A DNA stretch of 64,000 bases, taken from NCBI RefSeq assembly GCF_032854445.1, contig NC_088301.1, positions 57,116,512 through 57,180,511 on the forward strand. The letters run 5' to 3'. Numbering within the stretch: position 1 is the first letter of the stretch; the number at the start of each line of letters is the position of its first letter. This DNA comes from Liolophura sinensis. Its lineage: Eukaryota; Mollusca; Polyplacophora; Chitonida; Chitonidae. A program made the translations under genes and the position numbers. Shown here in pieces: positions 58,517 to 64,000 of the stretch. The notes beneath the pieces are model-generated. The model made no database searches and had not been told where the DNA came from. It saw nothing but the letters and a program-made list of their open reading frames with translations.

Positions 58517-61500
58517 CTGAAGCATTAAAATATTAATGCATAATATCATGATTAATAATTAATTCGTACATTTATATGTATATGCTATAACACATCTGTT
58601 TCCGCAAACAAAACAAAAAACAAGATTTCTCATGGCTTTGTGTACATCCCTTGAAGGGCAACTTGATAAAGAAAAAGAGCAAGAATTAAAACACCTCAAT
58701 CATTATGTGCAGCAATGGAAGTAACTGAGATCAGGGGAAGATACATATAATCCTCTCATCCAAGCATTGCAAGCATTTTGTGAAAATTTCCATACCCTTA
58801 ACAGCACATGCACTACTCTCACTAGCCAATAACCAGATACCTGACAACTTTCTGACATAAAACTAGGGTAGATTACACCATATATAGTCTCTTAACTCAA
58901 CCTTACCTAACATACACAGACATAGTGGAGTTTGAGGTGAGGAATACTGTCTTGTCCAAGGGTTTAGGAGGATTGTGCTCTGATGAGGAGACGAAGAAGG
59001 ACATGGTGAAGTCATCCTCACAGGCAGGGCCAGGGCCAGGAATGATCTTTGTCAGCACTGGGGCTGTCATAGCTATCTTTTTCTCTGTAATACATAACAC
59101 ATACACAATACATAACAAATTTATACAGTAGTTCAGTACAGATCTAAGTATTTAAATTTTCAATCAAATTAAAGTATTACATTTGAAATAGTTCTGATTA
59201 ATTAGAAAATTAGTCACTATATATATTCTTTGATAAATTACTTTTCCTTAGACAACAAACTTCCTGGAAAATTTTGTTTTCTCATATTAGATGTACCTCA
59301 AAAATTCAAAATGCATATCACATTTAAACATCTCACATGGTCAGAAAGCTGCATTTCCGGGCATCATGTCAAACCACATTTTGAAATCAGGATCTAGTAA
59401 TAAGGCTAGAATAATGTTTAAATCATGATGATATTCAAGTTAATCAACTTCACTTACTTTCAACATTATTTCCTTGGATGTATTCAAACAGCTTCATGAA
59501 GTTGGTATTCTGGGCAGTTTGAAAGTCAACTCCTTTTGTGACATCCGAGACCCATCTTGAGGGATCATACTTGCGTAATTCATAATCCTGTAGACCAAAG
59601 TGAAAAATGATATGTATTAAAGCCTTGCCTAGTTGTTCCTTATGAATAAACAACACAGCATTAACAGTAGCCTCTTAATATAAACATTTGTGAATGATAA
59701 TGAAAAATTAGAAACTATACTCACAACCTCTTCACACTTTTCATTTTCATCATATGAGGTTTAACATTACTTTTGTATTTTATTAAAACTTGTATTGGTA
59801 TTCAGGTCACTGAAACACCATGCTCAAACAGCTATCTCTGAATGACTCTTAAATCAAAGTAAAAGCAGGACCCTGCTATAGTCACAATGGCTTGAACTTT
59901 CCACTGACCTTAATTGGCCAAGTACAGGACAACTTCCTGACTTTAAGGTCCAGCTAATCCAGCCAGGCCTGGATTTGACACCAAAACCCAATAACCATTA
60001 AAACTTGAAACTTTAAAAGTATTCCACAGCTAGGGAACAAGCCATGAGTAAGTGAGTTCCATTCCAAACATGAAAAAGCAAACCGTCATCCTGGGCTAAT
60101 ATAAGGCAACCAAAGCAGCCCTTAAGTGATATTGACTGATTGTACTCAACAATGGAAATCTGAAATATACCCAATCTGGTGCTTGGACTGAGCCTATGTA
60201 GTCTTATACAATATTACTCTGTTATATAAGTCTAAACTTTATAAATGACTGTCTATATATTTCCATATGACATCTGTTATACTGGTACTCATGAAAGACA
60301 GACGTGACCACTTGCGTTCTCCAACTGCATCTGGAGAATGCATGATTAGTCAACCCTTCCCAAGAGTAGCTAAAACTTCTCACAATTTTCTTTACCCTGA
60401 CTAATGTCCTCTACCTATGTGTAATAAACAAGATCTGTGCGCTCAGAACACAAAAAGTCAGGATAGAGACAAAACATGCAAATTTTTAGCTATTCTTGCA
60501 CTTTACATCTACATTATCAAGTACATGCTTTGCATGTCCTGTCATAAAACCTGAGGGTTGGGGTTAACAAAAAACTGTGCAATTTTAACTTGAAATAACT
60601 AAAAATCATCCAACTAATCTTGCCTTCTTGAGTTCTTGATCCACTGGTTTTGGATAAAGCAAGAATAAGAGAGTCGAGAATGCCAGAAAAGTGATTATCT
60701 TCAATGGTTTTAGTTTTTCTTGCATTCTTGAATTCCTGAGCTGCAGGTTATTAAAAGCCGTGTCTCGAGAACACGTGCGGCCACATCCGTTTTCCTTATG
60801 TAATTGCACAGGTACAGGCTACTAGAGTAAAGTAGATTATACAGAAGGCACACTATCAACAGTCAATATATATAGTGATTATTTACTTGAAAGGTATGCT
60901 ATGACATATCGGTACTCAAGAATATTTCATTAAGTTTGTACAACAATGGACAGTATTAAGGAAGTAGAGCCCGGGGAGAAACCTCAACCAATTGCAGGTT
61001 GTAGGCAGACCTTCCCACCTAAGATCCAAGTGGAAACCAGCATCAACTGGTTGTGAACTCAGAGTCACTGCATTGGTGAGAGGATTTTAAGCCATTGTGC
61101 AAGCTAACCATGTATCTACACATATGTGTATACACACACACATATTACTCCTAATTTTTAGTTTTTGCAAGGAGTGAGAGAGTGATCGAGTATTTAGAGT
61201 TTAACGTCAAACTTAACAAATTTTCAGTAATATAACGACGGATTCCTTAGAGTGCATGTAATGTGTCCCCATGTTCCACAACAGTTTTCCACAACTCTTT
61301 CATCTAGTGCTACTTCACTGGACGACTTATCGAAGGCAAGTAAACAGCCCCACCCGAGCCATTATACTCATATCTATCAACCAGTGACTGCACTATGCCC
61401 TTAACGCAGAACGCAAAATGAGGAAGCTACAACTTCCTCTTTTAAGGTCTTAGTGACTCGACCCAGGTTTGACCCTGGATCTACCCTACTCGCGCGGTAA

Positions 61501-62975
61501 AGGAGGTGATAAATTACATGGAGTTAAATGGGTGAAATGATGATTTTTGCCAACTGCTTAAAGTGCCACTCTGGTCAGAATACAACTTGCATGGATATAT
61601 TACAAGGATACGAAAGAAATCCGATGGAGTAAGCCTCACACTATGTTTCAATAGGATTTTGATGAATAACACTATTTAACCCACATAACTGAAGATTCCT
61701 TGAAAAGCAAAATCTTCCGCAGTGTCCGTAAAATTTTCCTGATGTGATGTGATAATATTCCCTATAGGACAATGAACCAGGCAGATGTGACGCTGAGTAA
61801 GGCCTTTATGCTGGGATGACATCAAAAGCATTTGAAAAGGTAATGTCATTTGTGGATATACATCAGCGATTGATGACGCCATGTGTGCGTGGGACATGCC
61901 ACACCAGGCAAAGTGGAAGGGACAGAAATATTTCCGTATACTCGGATGAAATGTACACTATCAATTTTAATTCAGTGGAATATTTCCACAATTTAGGAAA
62001 GCAATTCAGACTATCCCAGTCTCTATCAATTTACCTTGCTTTTAAGACACAGATGTTTTGACACCAAAGTAGCTCTTTAGGTTTAAAGTACTACAGGACA
62101 TTGGAACATTGACAGCCGAAGGCTATAGATACTTCCTGAATACTTTTCCTGAGAGAATTTCTCACCTAAAAGCTATATTTATTTTCTATGCGAAAATCTT
62201 CTCCTGGGCGTGTCTCACCTGGGTTAAATTTGCTTTGTTTTCACCCCAGTCCTCTAGTCACATGACCAAAGAGTGTGCTTATGACTGGCTCAGAGCAACT
62301 ATGACATCACTGCAAAACTATGAATAGAGCTCACATGGCCTACTCATCAAAAAGTGGGACCGTGCTGTTGAGCTTGTGACTTAGATTTGCAAATAATCGA
62401 CAATTAAAAAAAGAATAAGCGACATTCGCATTTCGGGATGTGCGCCACTACACTCGCCACAACAATGCAGCCGTGTCTCAAATTAGCACCCGCTGGCGAC
62501 AGTGGCCTTTGAAATTTCTGCATTTCACAGCCAATAAGACGGCAAGTTTTCAAAGTAACACTTTTACTTGTTCCATTTCAACAACTGTTTTTACTGTAAG
62601 TTACTGCGAATGGGGACTCGATTTCCAACATAGAATTTCAATGAAACTGATATTTCATTTAAGCAAGCAACATGCTGTTACCAGGTTAAAACATAGCCTA
62701 GGCTGTTGAATGAAAATTAGCACCCAGCGTAATGCGAGATCTTGCGATGTTTCTGTTTAAAAAATGGCGGCCTTCTGAAATGCGAAAGTGACTTATGAAG
62801 ACAGTGCAACTGCCGAACCACTTACCGCTGTTGATGATTCCACGTTATAACTCGGACAATCTAACTTGTTGCAAAAGTCAGGCTTTTTTGTGGTTCTCCT
62901 CGAAGGGACAAATTTGAGGACACTGCCTTCCACAACAATTCCGATGATACACGTTATACCAATAAATGCTTTCAT
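58342..62975 (-). CDS. SOUL/HEBP2-family heme-binding protein, secreted (whole gene)
   Basis: The exons, in transcript order, are 62975-62826, 59587-59458, 59084-58907 and 58516-58342. They join in phase (0, 1, 2) through GT-AG introns of 3238, 373 and 390 bp to give 210 residues, close to the roughly 205 of human HEBP2. An N-terminal signal peptide (about 1-17) is followed by 'FCNKLDCPSYNV', a two-cysteine start typical of secreted SOUL proteins. The SOUL domain follows: 'DYELRKYDPSRWV', 'MTAPV' at 99-103, 'GYIRSINQWLEEAG' and the C-terminal 'HRHNEIWFLAEE'. The family binds tetrapyrroles; the physiological role of secreted invertebrate members is not settled. One possible N-glycosylation site is N145. 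The gene appears intact. Confidence 0.93.
58907..59084 (-). CDS. SOUL gene coding exon 3
   Basis: This encodes residues 94-153, including 'KKIAMTAPVLTKIIPGPGP', the strongly conserved 'MTAPV' turn of the family, then 'FTMSFFVSS' and 'NPPKPLDKTVFL'. The acceptor is 'tattacag' and the donor GTAAGG. Codon 94 completes as lysine and codon 153 as arginine at the junctions. Confidence 0.95.
59458..59587 (-). CDS. SOUL gene coding exon 2
   Basis: This encodes residues 51-93 plus one base of codon 94. It starts 'DYELRKYDPSRWVSDV', the conserved opening of the SOUL domain, and ends 'KLFEYIQGNNVE'. The acceptor is 'ggtctacag' and the donor GTAAGT, both read on the minus strand. Confidence 0.93.
60606..60809 (-). 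other. Short open frame with a membrane-anchor-like segment
   Basis: Sixty-seven codons on the same strand as the SOUL gene, inside its first intron. A basic stretch is followed by a hydrophobic run ('IITFLAFSTLLFLLYP') and a charged tail ('DQELKKARLVG'). It could be a microprotein, an unrelated nested exon or chance. No good donor was found that would splice it to exon 2. Confidence 0.25.
60966..61115 (-). mobile_element. SINE copy, minus strand, in SOUL intron 1
   Basis: The reverse complement reads 'catggttagcttgcacaatg', 'gatgctggtttcc', 'aggtgggaaggtctgcctac' and 'tctccccgggctc', following the order of the full-length SINE at 47813 (head, 'ctcatgctggcttcc', 'acgtgggaaggtctggcag', 'cccgggctc'). 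The 3' end and tail are missing. Confidence 0.7.
61188..61500 (-). mobile_element. Second SINE type, minus strand, in SOUL intron 1
   Basis: Read on the minus strand, a tRNA-like head with a box-B-like 'gggtcaaacct' near 61470 is followed by 'gcgttctgcgttaagggcat', 'cgtcgttatattactgaaaa' and 'gacgttaaact', ending in a 'ctcgatcactctc' tail. I recall this arrangement, with its ACTC-type tail, as a common mollusc repeat. It differs from the AAAT-tailed SINEs in the window. Confidence 0.65.
62826..62975 (-). CDS. SOUL gene coding exon 1 (signal peptide, CxnCP motif)
   Basis: Fifty codons begin 'MKAFIGITCIIGIVVEGSVL' and end before a GTAAGT donor. The frame is open upstream to an earlier ATG at 63062, but the start at 62975 puts the hydrophobic stretch at the N-terminus as a signal peptide, so it is preferred. 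The exon ends in phase 0 after 'CPSYNVESSTA'. C35 and C40 may pair in the mature protein. Confidence 0.85.
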
Positions 62976-63115
62976 TATGAGATTACCAGTACTCCAACCC
63001 TGCGTCGTCCTTCCTTTGCTGCACATGAAAAACTCAAACTTAACCAGTTCTTTTCTGTGCAAAACACACCTGACCAGGTGATTCCTGATGGTTGAATACA
63101 GTGCACGAAAACTGC

Positions 63116-63123
63116 TGACGTCA
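63116..63123. promoter_or_regulatory. Palindromic CRE/ATF site upstream of the SOUL gene
   Basis: 'tgacgtca' is a perfect 8-bp CREB/ATF (also ATF6/XBP1-like) consensus, 141 bp upstream of the SOUL start codon. The position fits a proximal promoter. CRE-containing promoters are typical for cAMP- or stress-responsive genes; binding is not shown. Confidence 0.45.
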
Positions 63124-63139
63124 CACCACGACTACAGCA

Positions 63140-64000
63140 ACAAAGTGCAGGACGATTCCATTTTCATTGTGGGTGTGATTGGTGTGTTGTAAACTAGAAA
63201 TGCATATGGTTAAAATGAAGTGGAATAAAATTTACTCCCTTCGGTGCATGTGCGATCATCTTTGTTCTTTGACATAGTTATTTATTAGTATATTTAACAA
63301 CCAAGCACATTCTACAAGGGAGTTTTTGTACTGTTATGTAAAAGATGAGCGTCTACCCTCCCCTTTTTTCCAGCCCCCAAATGAGTTATCCTACCCACAT
63401 GTTTATCCTACCCTCAGCTCACATGTTTAGGGCACGTGGATGTGTTTGACAATTGTGTTGCATAACTATGGGACAAGTTCTAGGTCAGCTGCTGAAACAT
63501 ATTCTGCAGAGAAAGAGAGGGACACACACACACACACATATATATATATCTTGTCCAGCAACCAATTTTAACTCATTTCAACTGTGACTCAGTAAGTTGT
63601 TGTTTCCAGGTCAAACCGGCCACGGATCAATAAGAAAAAAAATCTCATCAATTAAGTTTAATTTAATTGAACTAACCGATTAAGGTGACCGATATTCTTT
63701 TTTACATACGTAAAATACTCGTTTACTGTATATATACATGGTTAATATTTTTACTTACATGATTACAGTTTTTTGTGTACATATGTTGAAATTATTCGTA
63801 CATGTGTGCAAATAAAAATCACTTCTTTTTTTCACTACTTGTAGGCCTATATTATATAGGGGATGACATATTATTTCCAACGTGAATAATTTCCCCAACA
63901 GTTTTTTTTCAGTCCGTTAACTCTCCTTTGTTTTCTAGCAGACAAAATGAGAAGAAATTGAACCCCAATACCACCGGCCGTCGGGTATTTTCGTTATACA
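63140..64000. other. Upstream flank of the SOUL gene
   Basis: No gene recognised. A (CA)n(TA)n microsatellite lies at about 63522-63549. The rest is AT-rich sequence. Confidence 0.5.

Larger units (their letters stand above)
59588..62825 (-). other. SOUL gene intron 1
   Basis: A 3.2-kb intron holding two SINE-type insertions (60966-61115 and 61188-61500) and one short membrane-anchor-like open frame (60606-60809, minus). No further SOUL exon is needed, since exons 1 and 2 join in phase. Confidence 0.75.

Overview
This window looks like invertebrate animal DNA, most likely from a mollusc or another lophotrochozoan. Genes are split by GT-AG introns of 0.4-14 kb, most of the sequence is AT-rich and non-coding, and it carries many tandem arrays. 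It also holds tRNA-derived SINEs with (AAAT)n tails and box A/B promoters, of a type I associate with molluscan genomes; that assignment comes from memory, not a search. Positions 43291-43490 are an assembly gap of 200 N.

Two protein-coding genes can be built completely from the sequence. The first is a Wnt7 orthologue on the + strand (16969-36787). It has four coding exons with matching phases and predicts a 352-residue secreted ligand. All 24 cysteines of the mature protein, the lipid-acceptor serine (S208) and the C-terminal finger loop are present. The second is a SOUL/HEBP2-type heme-binding protein on the - strand (62975 down to 58342). It also has four coding exons and predicts a 210-residue protein with a signal peptide. 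I see no functional link between the two genes.

Layout: 1-3050 is non-genic. 3060-14600 is a repeat-dense block holding a 49-bp minisatellite, a decayed Penelope-like retroelement (5303-7720), a 55-bp satellite with a five-monomer higher-order period (7795-8957), a 75-80-bp array (9150-10090), an internally deleted second copy of the retroelement (12317-13165), and two dispersed repeat families. 16590-36820 is the Wnt7 locus, with a GC box, a TATA-like box, two upstream ORFs and a 14.2-kb third intron. 36820-55000 is mostly gene-free with scattered SINEs and short arrays. 55150-57110 holds a SINE tail, a 36-bp minisatellite open on both strands and a MITE-like inverted repeat. 57350-63130 is the SOUL gene, with a palindromic CRE-type site upstream of its start.

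I found no new gene system. The observations most worth following up are the very basic Wnt7 linker, the uORF overlapping the Wnt7 start, the higher-order satellite and the deletion derivative of the retroelement. Identities and copy numbers were judged by eye, without alignment software.
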